Source: Croceivirga sp.
GTDB lineage: Bacteria > Bacteroidota > Bacteroidia > Flavobacteriales > Flavobacteriaceae
Direction: 5' to 3'
Assembly: GCA_028284935.1 (NCBI GenBank)
Contig: JANQQQ010000008.1
Span: forward strand, 248,001 to 312,000
DNA length: 64,000 bases
A program made the position numbers and the translations under genes. Below are positions 9,906 through 18,336 of this stretch, piece after piece (the first letter of the stretch is position 1; each line of letters opens with the position of its first letter). Below the pieces are notes generated by a model that was not told the origin of the DNA, did not search any database, and saw nothing but the letters and a program-made list of their open reading frames with translations.

Positions 9906-11114
9906 ATGTCGAGGTCAGTTTTAAAATCTGCGCAAAGAATAATAAACTATTTATTTTTTGTGCAGATTTCTTTGAATCTCTGTGCTCAAGGGATACAGGA
10001 TTCCATATTAAGACAGATAAAGGAAAAGGCTTTTTATACACACTCAGATGCCGTTGTAATCAAAAAAAATGGCAAGATAATTTATGAAAACTTCCAGAAT
10101 CAGGTAGAAAAGCCCATATATATTGCTTCTGCCGGCAAGTCTTTGGCAAGTTTGGCAATAGGCAAATTGCTTGATGATAAGTTACTGGATTCCTTGGATC
10201 AACCCATTCATACTATATATCCGCAATGGAAACAGGACAAAAAAAAAGATGTCACGGTACGTATGCTTTTAAATCATACTTCAGGAATCCAGAACCACCC
10301 CAATGCTAGTTTGGAATTGGAGCCGCCACCTGAATATAAAATTGAAAATATCATAGAACTGGCTTTGGCAGCTGAGTTGTCCGATATACCTGGGACAACA
10401 GTGAGCTACAACAATAAAGCCGTGGCGTTGCTAGGCGGAGTAGTTGAAAAGTTATCAGGGAAGTCATTTGACTCTTTTTTCGAAACTTACTTTTTTCAAC
10501 CTTTGGGGATTAAGGGTTATAAGTGGATAAAAGATAAATCAGGAAATCCCACGGTCCATGGGGCTTTTATTATCAAGCCCTCAGATTTTATAAAGTTCGG
10601 TGAACTTGTATTGAACAAGGGACTTTACAACGGAAAACGCATAATCAGTGAGGAATGGATTAATGAATCCTTAAAGCCAAGTCAAAAATTTACTCCGATT
10701 TGGGGGCTACTCTGGTGGAGATTACCTGAATATGAAAAAAGAATTGTTAACGAAGAAATTTGGGAATCATGGAAAAACAGCAATGTCCCAAAAGAATTTC
10801 TTGACAAAATGGAATCCATTAAAGGTGTTTTGTACAATTCAAAATATGAATTTTATAATGCGTTGAATTTCGTCCTAGGGGATAATTGGAATGTAATATT
10901 GAATAGGAATCTAGGTGGGGATCTGCAATCTAGTAAAAGGATATACGCCACAACTATTAAAGCTTATTATGCAGATGGGTATAGAGGTAACTATTTAGTG
11001 GTGGTACCAGAATCTCAAATTGTAGCCGTGAGATGTGCAGATGCTGAAGGATTCAATTACAAAACTGATTTTTTCCCTGAATTTGTGCCCTTGGTTGCAA
11101 AACTTGGAGGTTAA
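9906..11114 (+). CDS. Secreted serine hydrolase, beta-lactamase/penicillin-binding class C fold
   Basis: 402 residues with an N-terminal hydrophobic segment ending ISLNLCAQ (signal peptide, cut near 28). The class C serine hydrolase signature is present: nucleophile in SAGK (residues 75-78), YNN (168-170), and LLNHTSGI (about 121-128). The C-terminal third-motif region is not a clean KTG; a HG is visible at VHGAF. Such proteins include esterases, D-aminopeptidases and transpeptidase-like enzymes; the substrate cannot be assigned. It is 28 bases after the DUF4097 pair on the same strand but its upstream spacer differs, so membership in that operon is uncertain. A shared terminator follows. Confidence 0.85.
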   Translation: MSRSVLKSAQRIINYLFFVQISLNLCAQGIQDSILRQIKEKAFYTHSDAVVIKKNGKIIYENFQNQVEKPIYIASAGKSLASLAIGKLLDDKLLDSLDQPIHTIYPQWKQDKKKDVTVRMLLNHTSGIQNHPNASLELEPPPEYKIENIIELALAAELSDIPGTTVSYNNKAVALLGGVVEKLSGKSFDSFFETYFFQPLGIKGYKWIKDKSGNPTVHGAFIIKPSDFIKFGELVLNKGLYNGKRIISEEWINESLKPSQKFTPIWGLLWWRLPEYEKRIVNEEIWESWKNSNVPKEFLDKMESIKGVLYNSKYEFYNALNFVLGDNWNVILNRNLGGDLQSSKRIYATTIKAYYADGYRGNYLVVVPESQIVAVRCADAEGFNYKTDFFPEFVPLVAKLGG

Positions 11115-11139
11115 TAGCTGAAGACCAATTTTGATAATA

Positions 11140-11167
11140 AAAAGCCCCAACTTAGGTTGGGGCTTTT
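11140..11167. terminator. Bidirectional intrinsic terminator between convergent genes
   Basis: A perfect 12-bp stem (AAAAGCCCCAAC / GTTGGGGCTTTT) with a TTAG loop. The A-run on one side and T-run on the other make it work in both directions, ending the serine hydrolase transcript (plus) and the tsf transcript (minus). Confidence 0.9.
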
Positions 11168-11191
11168 GTAACAATATTGGACCTTTTTGGT

Positions 11192-12016
11192 TTAACCTAG
11201 GGCAACCCTTGAAAAACCGGTGACTTCCAATCCAGCATCCACAGATTTGACGTATTGGGAAACGCTTTGCTTGCTATCCTTGATAAAAGCCTGGTTGACC
11301 AAGGTGTTGTCTTTAAAGAAACGCTTTAGTTTTCCTTTGGCAATGTTATCCAACATAGCTTCAGGCTTTCCTTCCTGTCGCAGCTGATCCTTGGCGATTT
11401 CAATCTCCTTGTCAATAACGGATTGATTTACACCTTCCTCATTCAATGCAACTGGATTCATTGCAGCAGCTTGCATAGCTACATCTTTGGCAGCTACGGC
11501 CGCACCATTTACATTAGCCGACAACCCTACTAAAGTGGCAATTTTGTTTCCGGCATGGATATAAGAACCGACAAAGGGAGCATCCAATTTTTCAAAACTG
11601 CCGATTTCAATTTTCTCACCTATGACGCCGGTTTGTTCGGTCAATTTTTCAGCTACGCTCATGCCGTTAAACGGGGCAGCTAAAAAGTCTTCTTTTGAAT
11701 CAAAACCAAGGGCCAAATCTGCCAATTCATTGGCCAAACCGACAAAAGTTTCGTTTTTGGCCACAAAATCAGTTTCACAGTTCAATGAAATGATAACCCC
11801 AGAGGTGTTCTCACCATTTACCTTAGCTATTGCTGCACCTTCAGAAGAATCTCGATCTGCTCTTTTTGCAGCAACTTTCTGACCTTTCTTTCTTAAGATT
11901 TCAATTGCCCTATCAAAATCTCCCTCTGCTTCAACCAATGCCTTTTTGCAATCCATCATGCCAGCACCGGTCATTTTTCGCAACTTATTTACATCTGCGG
12001 CGGTAATATTTGCCAT
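11192..12016 (-). CDS. tsf: Translation elongation factor Ts
   Basis: Nucleotide-exchange factor for EF-Tu. 274 residues, standard length. The N-terminal UBA-like domain reads ITAADVNKLRKMTGAGMMDCKK, followed by ALVEAEGDFDRAIEILRKKG. The EF-Tu-contact core includes CETDFVAKNETF, and the C-terminus has ELRQEGKPEAMLDNIAKGKL-type helix segments (DQLRQEGKPEAMLDNIA). It follows rpsB by 70 bases on the same strand, the conserved rpsB-tsf order. Transcription is ended by the bidirectional hairpin just downstream. Confidence 0.98.
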   Translation of the reverse strand: MANITAADVNKLRKMTGAGMMDCKKALVEAEGDFDRAIEILRKKGQKVAAKRADRDSSEGAAIAKVNGENTSGVIISLNCETDFVAKNETFVGLANELADLALGFDSKEDFLAAPFNGMSVAEKLTEQTGVIGEKIEIGSFEKLDAPFVGSYIHAGNKIATLVGLSANVNGAAVAAKDVAMQAAAMNPVALNEEGVNQSVIDKEIEIAKDQLRQEGKPEAMLDNIAKGKLKRFFKDNTLVNQAFIKDSKQSVSQYVKSVDAGLEVTGFSRVALG

Positions 12017-12086
12017 TTGTTACGTCTTTTTAAAGTTATGTAAAGTAAAGCACAGCACATGTGCTTTGTTTTAGCTCAATGTTAAA

Positions 12087-13187
12087 TTACTCTTCAGAAT
12101 CTTCAACTCCACCTTTGGCATTATCTTGCCATTCTTTTAGTTCGTCCCATTTACCGTCTGCAGCCATTTTTGCTTGCTTGGCCCAAGAACCAGGGTCAAG
12201 GTGAGCCAATCTGGGACTGGCATCGGTGAGTATAGTCTTCATCGTATCAGCTTTGGCATTTGCCACATCTGTAAAAGTAGCGATACCCGCTGCGGATAAG
12301 GCTTCTGCCGCTTTTGGACCCACTCCCTCAATTTTGGTTAAGTCGTCCGGTTTTGCTACTTTTTTTACCTCTTCTTTTGGTTTCGATGCAGCTTTTTCTG
12401 TTTTTTCCTCTTTTGGGGCAGCAGCTTCCTGTTTTGGAGCAGCAACTGTTTCAGCCTTTGGTTCTGAAGCAGTTTCCTTTTCGGCTTGTTTATCCGCCTT
12501 GCGTTCTGCCAAGCCTTGAGCCACGGCTTCTGTAACTTCAGACATGATGATTTCTATAGATTTCCCAGCATCGTCGTTAGCTGGAATCACAAAATCAACG
12601 GGTCTTGGGTCACAATTGGTGTCTACCATGGCAAAAATTGGAATGTTCAATTTCATCGCTTCCTTTACGGCAATGTGTTCCCTCATGGTATCCACGATGA
12701 AAATGGCCCCAGGCAAACGCGTCATATCAGCAATAGAACCTAAGTTTTTTTCCAATTTTCCCCTTAGACGGTCAACTTGCAATCTTTCTTTTTTAGAAAG
12801 TGTGTTGAACGTTCCGTCTTTTTTCATACGGTCAATGGAAGTCATTTTCTTGACCGCTTTTCTAATGGTGACAAAATTGGTCAACATACCACCGGGCCAT
12901 CTTTCAGTGATGTACGGCATGTTTACCTTGGACACTTTGTCGGCAACAATATCCTTTGCCTGTTTTTTAGTCGCCACAAATAGGATTTTACGCCCAGAAG
13001 CTGCGATTTTACGCATGGCTTCCTTGGCTTCTTCCAATTTAGCGGCCGTTTTGTAAAGATTGATTACGTGAATACCGTTGCGCTCCATGTAGATATAAGG
13101 AGCCATGTTCGGGTTCCACTTGCGTGTTAGGTGGCCAAAGTGCACACCTGCTTCCAATAAGTTTTTAACTTCTGTGTTGTTTGCCAT
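12087..13187 (-). CDS. rpsB: Ribosomal protein S2 with long C-terminal extension
   Basis: The first ~228 residues are an ordinary S2 of the 30S head (LLEAGVHFGHLTRKWNPNM, PGAIFIVDTMREHIAVKEA, IPIFAMVDTNCDPRPVDF). Unlike the usual ~230-260-residue protein, this one is 366 residues. After a Lys/Ala/Glu-rich linker (about 229-278) comes an ~88-residue domain (279-366) that begins DDLTKIEGVGPKAAEALSAAG, a helix-hairpin-helix of the kind that binds nucleic acid, and ends acidic (GGVEDSEE). The frame is continuous with no sign of assembly error. Ahead of tsf; the 245-base upstream leader has no clear Bacteroidota promoter. Confidence 0.97.
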   Translation of the reverse strand: MANNTEVKNLLEAGVHFGHLTRKWNPNMAPYIYMERNGIHVINLYKTAAKLEEAKEAMRKIAASGRKILFVATKKQAKDIVADKVSKVNMPYITERWPGGMLTNFVTIRKAVKKMTSIDRMKKDGTFNTLSKKERLQVDRLRGKLEKNLGSIADMTRLPGAIFIVDTMREHIAVKEAMKLNIPIFAMVDTNCDPRPVDFVIPANDDAGKSIEIIMSEVTEAVAQGLAERKADKQAEKETASEPKAETVAAPKQEAAAPKEEKTEKAASKPKEEVKKVAKPDDLTKIEGVGPKAAEALSAAGIATFTDVANAKADTMKTILTDASPRLAHLDPGSWAKQAKMAADGKWDELKEWQDNAKGGVEDSEE

Positions 13188-13402
13188 TTTGTTACTTAGT
13201 TTACGTTCCGTTGAGATAGCAATGGCGAGGTGGTCATCTATTTTAAAAGAATCGCCCTAACCATTTAGATGCTAAACTAGTTTCCAAAAAAGTCGATTTT
13301 CCTTTTCCGGAACAACGACAACATTTGTTTTAATTATGACCAGCTTGTTCTAAATTGAGCTGGATTTTCAATGAACCTATGCTTGAAAACTCAAGCTTTT
13401 TT
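13188..13402 (-). other. Leader/intergenic region upstream of rpsB
   Basis: About 215 bases of non-coding DNA between the rpsI terminator and rpsB. No TAnnTTTG box with a spaced TTG was found on the minus strand. Inverted repeats are present: CCAGCT at 13340-13345 with AGCTGG at 13358-13363, and GCTTGA/TCAAGC at 13381-13396. S2 represses its own mRNA in other bacteria, so a regulatory leader is possible, but nothing specific identifies one here. Confidence 0.3.
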
Positions 13403-13404
13403 AT

Positions 13405-13424
13405 AAAAGACACGGCGAACCGTG
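13405..13424 (-). terminator. Intrinsic terminator downstream of rpsI
   Basis: Read on the minus strand: CACGG, loop TTCG, CCGTG, then TCTTTT. It starts 8 bases after the rpsI stop codon. A compact stem with a tetraloop and short T-tract suggests that most rplM-rpsI transcripts end here and that rpsB-tsf needs its own promoter or read-through. Confidence 0.65.
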
Positions 13425-13432
13425 CATACATA

Positions 13433-13819
13433 TTAACGTTTGGAGAACTGGAATTTCTTCCTCGCTTTCTTCTGTCCAAATTTTTTGCGCTCTACCATTC
13501 TAGGGTCACGGGTCAGTAGACCTTCTGGCTTCAATACCTCGCGATTTTCTTCGTTGATTTCGCACATCGCCCGGGAAAGTGCCAATCGCACTGCCTCTGC
13601 CTGTCCAGTAATGCCACCACCATATACATTTACATTTACATCAAAGTTTCCCTCGTTGTCCGTAAGTGCGAATGGTTGCTTCACCTTGTATTGCAATGGT
13701 CCTGTGGTAAAATATTCCTCAAGCTTTTTTTTGTTGATCGTGATATTACCTTTTCCTTCAGAAACATATACTCTTGCAACTGCAGTTTTTCTTCTTCCTA
13801 TTTTATGAACCACCTCCAT
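13433..13819 (-). CDS. rpsI: Ribosomal protein S9
   Basis: 128 residues, family length. It begins [19 protein letters not shown] and contains GGGITGQAEAVRLALSRA, then the basic tail RKKFGQKKARKKFQFSKR whose last residues reach the P-site tRNA in the ribosome. Its ATG overlaps the stop of rplM (TAATG), so the two are translationally coupled. Confidence 0.98.
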   Translation of the reverse strand: MEVVHKIGRRKTAVARVYVSEGKGNITINKKKLEEYFTTGPLQYKVKQPFALTDNEGNFDVNVNVYGGGITGQAEAVRLALSRAMCEINEENREVLKPEGLLTRDPRMVERKKFGQKKARKKFQFSKR

Positions 13820-14274
13820 TATCTGTAGTCGTTTAGGTTAATAGCTTTTGGCTTTTGTGCTTCGTGGGTATGCTCAGCCCCAACAAATACTTTAAGATTG
13901 CGGAATAAATCGGCACCTAATTTGTTTTTTGGGAGCATTCCCTTTACTGACTTTTCAATTAGCCTTTCAGGATGCTTGTTCAGAAGCTCACTGGCCGTAA
14001 TGGACCTTTGCCCACCGGGATAGCCGGTATATCTCAAATAGGTCTTTTCTTCCAATTTGTTTCCGCTCAATTGGATTTTCTCCGCATTGATAACAATCAC
14101 ATTGTCTCCACAATCCACATGTGGGGTAAAATTTGTCTTGTATTTGCCCCGTAATATTTTGGCAACTTTGGAGGCCAATCTACCCAATGTTTGCCCTTCT
14201 GCATCCACCAACAACCACTCCTTATTTACGGTAGCTTTATTGGCTGAAATTGTTTTGTAACTTAATGTATCCAT
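13819..14274 (-). CDS. rplM: Ribosomal protein L13
   Basis: 151 residues of the 50S subunit. Recognisable segments are [22 protein letters not shown], the [16 protein letters not shown] core, and YRHTGYPGG-like [13 protein letters not shown], followed by [20 protein letters not shown]. First gene of rplM-rpsI, directly behind a strong promoter-like sequence. Confidence 0.98.
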   Translation of the reverse strand: MDTLSYKTISANKATVNKEWLLVDAEGQTLGRLASKVAKILRGKYKTNFTPHVDCGDNVIVINAEKIQLSGNKLEEKTYLRYTGYPGGQRSITASELLNKHPERLIEKSVKGMLPKNKLGADLFRNLKVFVGAEHTHEAQKPKAINLNDYR

Positions 14275-14321
14275 TTCCTCGAAATGTGTTATAAATCAAT
14301 CCGTTTTCCTCAAACGGGGTG

Positions 14322-14352
14322 CAAATGTACAATTATTAGATTGAAATACAAA
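14322..14352 (-). promoter_or_regulatory. Bacteroidota-type promoter for rplM-rpsI
   Basis: Minus strand: TTTG (14352-14349), exactly 19 bases, TACATTTG (14329-14322). This matches the family consensus at every defined position. Predicted start near 14315 gives a leader of about 40 bases before rplM. Confidence 0.75.
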
Positions 14353-14508
14353 TCGCTACAGGAGAATATTTAATGAAATTGAAATTCATGTTTTGCTCAC
14401 ATCCAAAACGACAATTATAATGTTAAAAAAGTCAAAAAAAACTTTATAAGTGTAACGATTAAAGAATAGCCGAGTCTTTACTTCACATCCATCAAAAAAC
14501 GAACGGTC

Positions 14509-17193
14509 GTGCGTAAACCAACCCTAGCCCTGATTGCCCTTGTTATCTCTTTGGCAAGCTTTTCACAGGATTTGGTAGAAGCAGAACCCGAAGAAGCCAA
14601 CAAGGACAATACCGAAGAGACGATTGCCAAGAAAATTTACGTGACGCAGGGGATAGGCGAAGACCAACCGCCTATAATCGATGGTCTCTTAAACGACCCT
14701 ATTTGGGATGTAGTGGATTGGGCTGGAGATTATATTGAGAACAGACCTGATGAAAATACACCTCCCAGTTTTCAAACCAAGTTTAAAATTGTTTACGACA
14801 GTAAATTCCTTTACATAGGGGTACGGTGCTTCGATGCAGAGCCTGAAAACATTGTTCGACGAATGTCACGAAGGGATGGCTTTGATGGGGACTGGGTAGA
14901 ATTCAATATAGACAGCTATCACGACAAGCGTACGGCATTCTCGTTTACGGTAACGGCGGCTGGAGTAAAAGGAGATGAACTGGTTTCAGAAAATGGCAAT
15001 AATTGGGATGATAGTTGGAACCCTATTTGGTATACGCGTACCAATGTCGATGATACGGGTTGGACTGCGGAATTGAAAATACCATTTAGCCAGATAAAAT
15101 TTAGTAGGGAGGAAAATCCAGTTTGGGGATTGCAGTCGACAAGACGCTTTTTTCGTGAGGAGGAACGCTCGCTTTGGCAGCGCATACCCCTGGATGCCCC
15201 TGGATGGGTAAGTGAATTTGGGGAACTTCATGGATTAAAGAATATTGAACCCCAAAAGCAACTGGAAATACAGCCTTATACCGTTGCAAGTGGGGAAACC
15301 TATGAGGCGGAAGAAGGAAATCCGTTTAGAACAGGGGATGAAACGGATATTAACTTTGGTCTTGATGCCAAAATTGGAATTACCAATGACCTGACCTTGG
15401 ATTTGACGGTTAATCCGGATTTTGGTCAAGTTGAGGCGGACCCCTCGGCTATCGCATTGGACGGCTTTCAGATTTTCTTTCGGGAGCAGCGACCATTTTT
15501 TGTCGAGAACAATAATATTTTTGACTTTAACCTGTCCCAGTCCCAGGCAGGCAATACCTTTGGTTCGGATAATGTCTTTTACAGTAGGCGCATAGGACGG
15601 AGTCCTCAAGGTTTTCCCAGCACCCAGGATGGGGAATTTGTAGATCAACCTGAGAATACACAGATTATAGGCGCTTCAAAATTCAGTGGTAAGACCAAGG
15701 ACGGTTGGGCCATTGGCGTATTGGAAAGTGTAACCGCAAGAAAATATGCCACTATTGACAACAACGGTAATCGAAGAAGGGAAATAGTTGAGCCTTTGAC
15801 CAATTACTTTGTCAGTAGGTTACAGAAGGACTTCAATGATAGAAATTCATATATAGGAGGAATTTTTACCGCTGTCAATAGGGACGCCCTAACGGAGAAC
15901 ATCAGTTTCTTACATCGCCAGGCTTATACCGGAGGATTTGACTTTAAACATCAATGGAACAATAGGGATTGGTATGTGGGCGGTAACATCAATTGGAGTC
16001 ATGTTCGTGGAAATGCCGAAGCCATACAAAATACCCAAGAATCCATTACCCATCTATTTCAAAGGGTGGATGCTGACCATGTCGAGGTTGATGATGATAG
16101 AACCTCTTTAACAGGCACTGGGGGTAACCTTCAGATAGGCAAAGCAGGTGACGGTCATTTTATGTTTGAGAGTGGAGGAACTTGGCGTTCCCCTGAATTG
16201 GAATTGAATGATATTGGTTTTCAAAGGGAGTCGGATGACATAAGACATTACACCTGGGTAGGGTATAGAACCCTAAAACCGGATAGTACCTTTAGAAGGG
16301 TGGGAATCAATTATAACCATTGGAGTGCGTGGGATTTTGGGGGCAATCATAATTATTTACAGTTCAATACCAACAGCTGGCAGAATTGGGACAATAACTG
16401 GTTTTCCAATTTGGGAATTAACTATGCACCCATTCAATATTCCAATTTTGCCCTGCGAGGTGGTCCAAGACTTAGATTCTCACCATGGATGAGTTTTTGG
16501 AATAATATAGGAACGGACGGTCGAAAAAAACTTCGCCTCAATTTTTCCCAAAATGGAAGAAAGGCGTTGGACAACTCCATAGAACGCTACAGTGTGAGTT
16601 TTGGGTTTCGATATCAGCCAATGAATGCGCTGCGTGTTTCGGTATTTCCTCGATACACCATCAATAATGACAGGTTACAGTACATTGATAATATAGACAC
16701 CAATAATGGGGTACGTTACTTAAACGGAAAGATTGAGCAACGTACGTTGAGCATGTCCATTCGCCTCAATTATAATATCAATCCCAACCTAACGGTTCAG
16801 TATTGGGGACAACCTTTTATCTCAAGAGGGCGGTACTCCCAATTTAAACATGTTACCGATGCTACCGCTTCGAATTTCAATGATCGTTTTTTGCAATATG
16901 ATTCCGAGCAGATTTCATTTTTGGAGGATACCTATTCCGTAGATGAGGATTTGGATGGGGAAACTGATTTTTCCTTCGGAAACCCTGACTTTGCATTCGT
17001 TCAATTCCGTTCTAACTTGGTCATTCGGTGGGAGTACATTCCTGGGTCCGAAATCTTTCTTGTCTGGTCGCAAGATGTGTCCCAGTCAGGAAACCCTGAT
17101 GATGGACTTTTTACCAATTTGAACGACAATATTTTTGGTCAAACTGCACAGAATATCTTCCTGTTGAAAGCCACATATCGGTTTGTTTTATAG
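14509..17193 (+). CDS. DUF5916 protein with CBM9-like N-terminal domain, putative outer-membrane barrel
   Basis: 894 residues, GTG start (MRKPTLALIALVISLASFSQ signal peptide). The N-terminal domain (about 45-240) is of the carbohydrate-binding family 9 type: PPIIDGLLNDPIWDVVDW, DSKFLYIGVRCFDAEPENI, GDWVEFNIDSYHDKRTAFSF. The rest is DUF5916, with LTVNPDFGQVEADPSAI and FFREQRPFFVENNNIF as hallmark motifs, then a long alternating Tyr/Trp/Asn-rich beta region ending in LLKATYRFVL, a C-terminal aromatic residue pattern of outer-membrane barrels. Exact role is unknown for the family; surface binding or handling of glycans is the usual guess. It is isolated between rplM (divergent) and the tyrosine operon (convergent). 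Confidence 0.88.
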   Translation: MRKPTLALIALVISLASFSQDLVEAEPEEANKDNTEETIAKKIYVTQGIGEDQPPIIDGLLNDPIWDVVDWAGDYIENRPDENTPPSFQTKFKIVYDSKFLYIGVRCFDAEPENIVRRMSRRDGFDGDWVEFNIDSYHDKRTAFSFTVTAAGVKGDELVSENGNNWDDSWNPIWYTRTNVDDTGWTAELKIPFSQIKFSREENPVWGLQSTRRFFREEERSLWQRIPLDAPGWVSEFGELHGLKNIEPQKQLEIQPYTVASGETYEAEEGNPFRTGDETDINFGLDAKIGITNDLTLDLTVNPDFGQVEADPSAIALDGFQIFFREQRPFFVENNNIFDFNLSQSQAGNTFGSDNVFYSRRIGRSPQGFPSTQDGEFVDQPENTQIIGASKFSGKTKDGWAIGVLESVTARKYATIDNNGNRRREIVEPLTNYFVSRLQKDFNDRNSYIGGIFTAVNRDALTENISFLHRQAYTGGFDFKHQWNNRDWYVGGNINWSHVRGNAEAIQNTQESITHLFQRVDADHVEVDDDRTSLTGTGGNLQIGKAGDGHFMFESGGTWRSPELELNDIGFQRESDDIRHYTWVGYRTLKPDSTFRRVGINYNHWSAWDFGGNHNYLQFNTNSWQNWDNNWFSNLGINYAPIQYSNFALRGGPRLRFSPWMSFWNNIGTDGRKKLRLNFSQNGRKALDNSIERYSVSFGFRYQPMNALRVSVFPRYTINNDRLQYIDNIDTNNGVRYLNGKIEQRTLSMSIRLNYNINPNLTVQYWGQPFISRGRYSQFKHVTDATASNFNDRFLQYDSEQISFLEDTYSVDEDLDGETDFSFGNPDFAFVQFRSNLVIRWEYIPGSEIFLVWSQDVSQSGNPDDGLFTNLNDNIFGQTAQNIFLLKATYRFVL

Positions 17194-17242
17194 TTAATTA
17201 TGGTTCTCAAGCTTTGTTTGTGCCCTTGAAGAACTCGGTTTG

Positions 17243-18334
17243 CTATAGTTTGGAAATCGCGGATATCAGGGCATGGTTTGCTTCCTTATCACCAATGGTA
17301 ATCCTAACCTTGCCGGGAGCACCAAATTGGGATACAGGACGAACCATTACTCCCTGTTCCATCAATTTATCAGTGAATTCCATTTCAGGCAGGGGAGGGT
17401 CGATGATAAAAAAATTCGCCTGGGTGGGCCAGAACTTTATTCCAAGTGAAGCAAAGGAATCCCTCAGGAATTCACGCCCAGTATGAACCGTATTTACCGT
17501 TTCCTCAATGAATTTTTGGTCATTCAATGCTCCAATGGCGGCTTCCAAGGAGGTTAGGGGCATTAAGAAGGGTTTTTGGATAAGGCGTAAATAGTTGGCA
17601 ATAGTATTGGTGGTGTATCCGTATCCGATTCTAAGGCCCGCCAATCCGTAGGTTTTGGAGAAGCTGTTCAGTCCCAATACATTATGGCCTTTTAAAACAT
17701 AGGGCAATGCAGTCACATAATCTTCCGCGTCAGCAAAATGGCGATACACCTCGTCAAAAACAATCAAAATATTTTTGGGAACTCGGTCTAAAAAGTCCTC
17801 CAAAATAGCTTTTGGAACATAGGAACCAGTCGGATTGTTTGGACTGGTCAAGAAGATAACCTTGGTGTTGTAGGTAATTGCATTGAGAATGCCTTCAATA
17901 TCCAAATCATAGTTCGGTTCCAACAATGGGATATCCAGCAATTTTGCGCCATACCAACGTGAAAACACGGAATACGGTAAAAAACAGGGATTCGAAAAAA
18001 TTACCTCATCACCTTCAGAAATGAAAGCCCTTAGTAGCATGTCAATGACTTCGGAACCACTATTTCCAGTGATAAATTGGTCCACTTCCAATTTTCCGTT
18101 AAAGTCCTTTACCAGGGCCTGCCTAAGCCGAATATCGGATTGATCTGGGTATATATCGATTTTTTTGGATGCCTCAATTAATGCCTGTACCGCTTTGGGA
18201 GAAGCGCCAATGGGGTTTTCGTTGGAGGAGAGCTTATAAATCTTTTTATCTGAAATCGGAATGTTCTTGCCCCCCTTGTACACTTCCTTAGGTTGAAGAA
18301 AAGGCTTAAAAATGGAAGTGATATCTTTTTCCAT
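17243..18334 (-). CDS. PLP-dependent aminotransferase, HisC-like (probable tyrosine/aromatic aminotransferase)
   Basis: 363 residues of fold type I. The PLP lysine is K227 in LNSFSKTYGLAGLRIGYG; other cofactor contacts are NPNNPTG-like SPNNPTG (about 164-170), D194 and Y197 in IVFDEVYRHF. By sequence it looks like histidinol-phosphate aminotransferase, but no other his gene is near. It is the last gene of the hppD-hmgA-fahA operon, two bases after the flavin reductase-like gene, so converting tyrosine (or phenylalanine) to 4-hydroxyphenylpyruvate is the more likely role here. That assignment is inferred from context. Confidence 0.85.
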   Translation of the reverse strand: MEKDITSIFKPFLQPKEVYKGGKNIPISDKKIYKLSSNENPIGASPKAVQALIEASKKIDIYPDQSDIRLRQALVKDFNGKLEVDQFITGNSGSEVIDMLLRAFISEGDEVIFSNPCFLPYSVFSRWYGAKLLDIPLLEPNYDLDIEGILNAITYNTKVIFLTSPNNPTGSYVPKAILEDFLDRVPKNILIVFDEVYRHFADAEDYVTALPYVLKGHNVLGLNSFSKTYGLAGLRIGYGYTTNTIANYLRLIQKPFLMPLTSLEAAIGALNDQKFIEETVNTVHTGREFLRDSFASLGIKFWPTQANFFIIDPPLPEMEFTDKLMEQGVMVRPVSQFGAPGKVRITIGDKEANHALISAISKL

Positions 18335-18336
18335 GG

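Noticed and set aside
12226-12519. Long open frame antisense to the rpsB tail, rich in Ala/Phe/Ser
   Set aside because: Antisense shadow of the Lys/Ala/Glu linker and hairpin domain of S2; no start signal or family resemblance.
13381-13402. GCTTGA-AAAC-TCAAGC hairpin followed by six Ts on the plus strand
   Set aside because: Looks like a plus-strand terminator, but no plus-strand transcript enters this region; the minus-strand rpsI terminator at 13405-13424 explains the location better.
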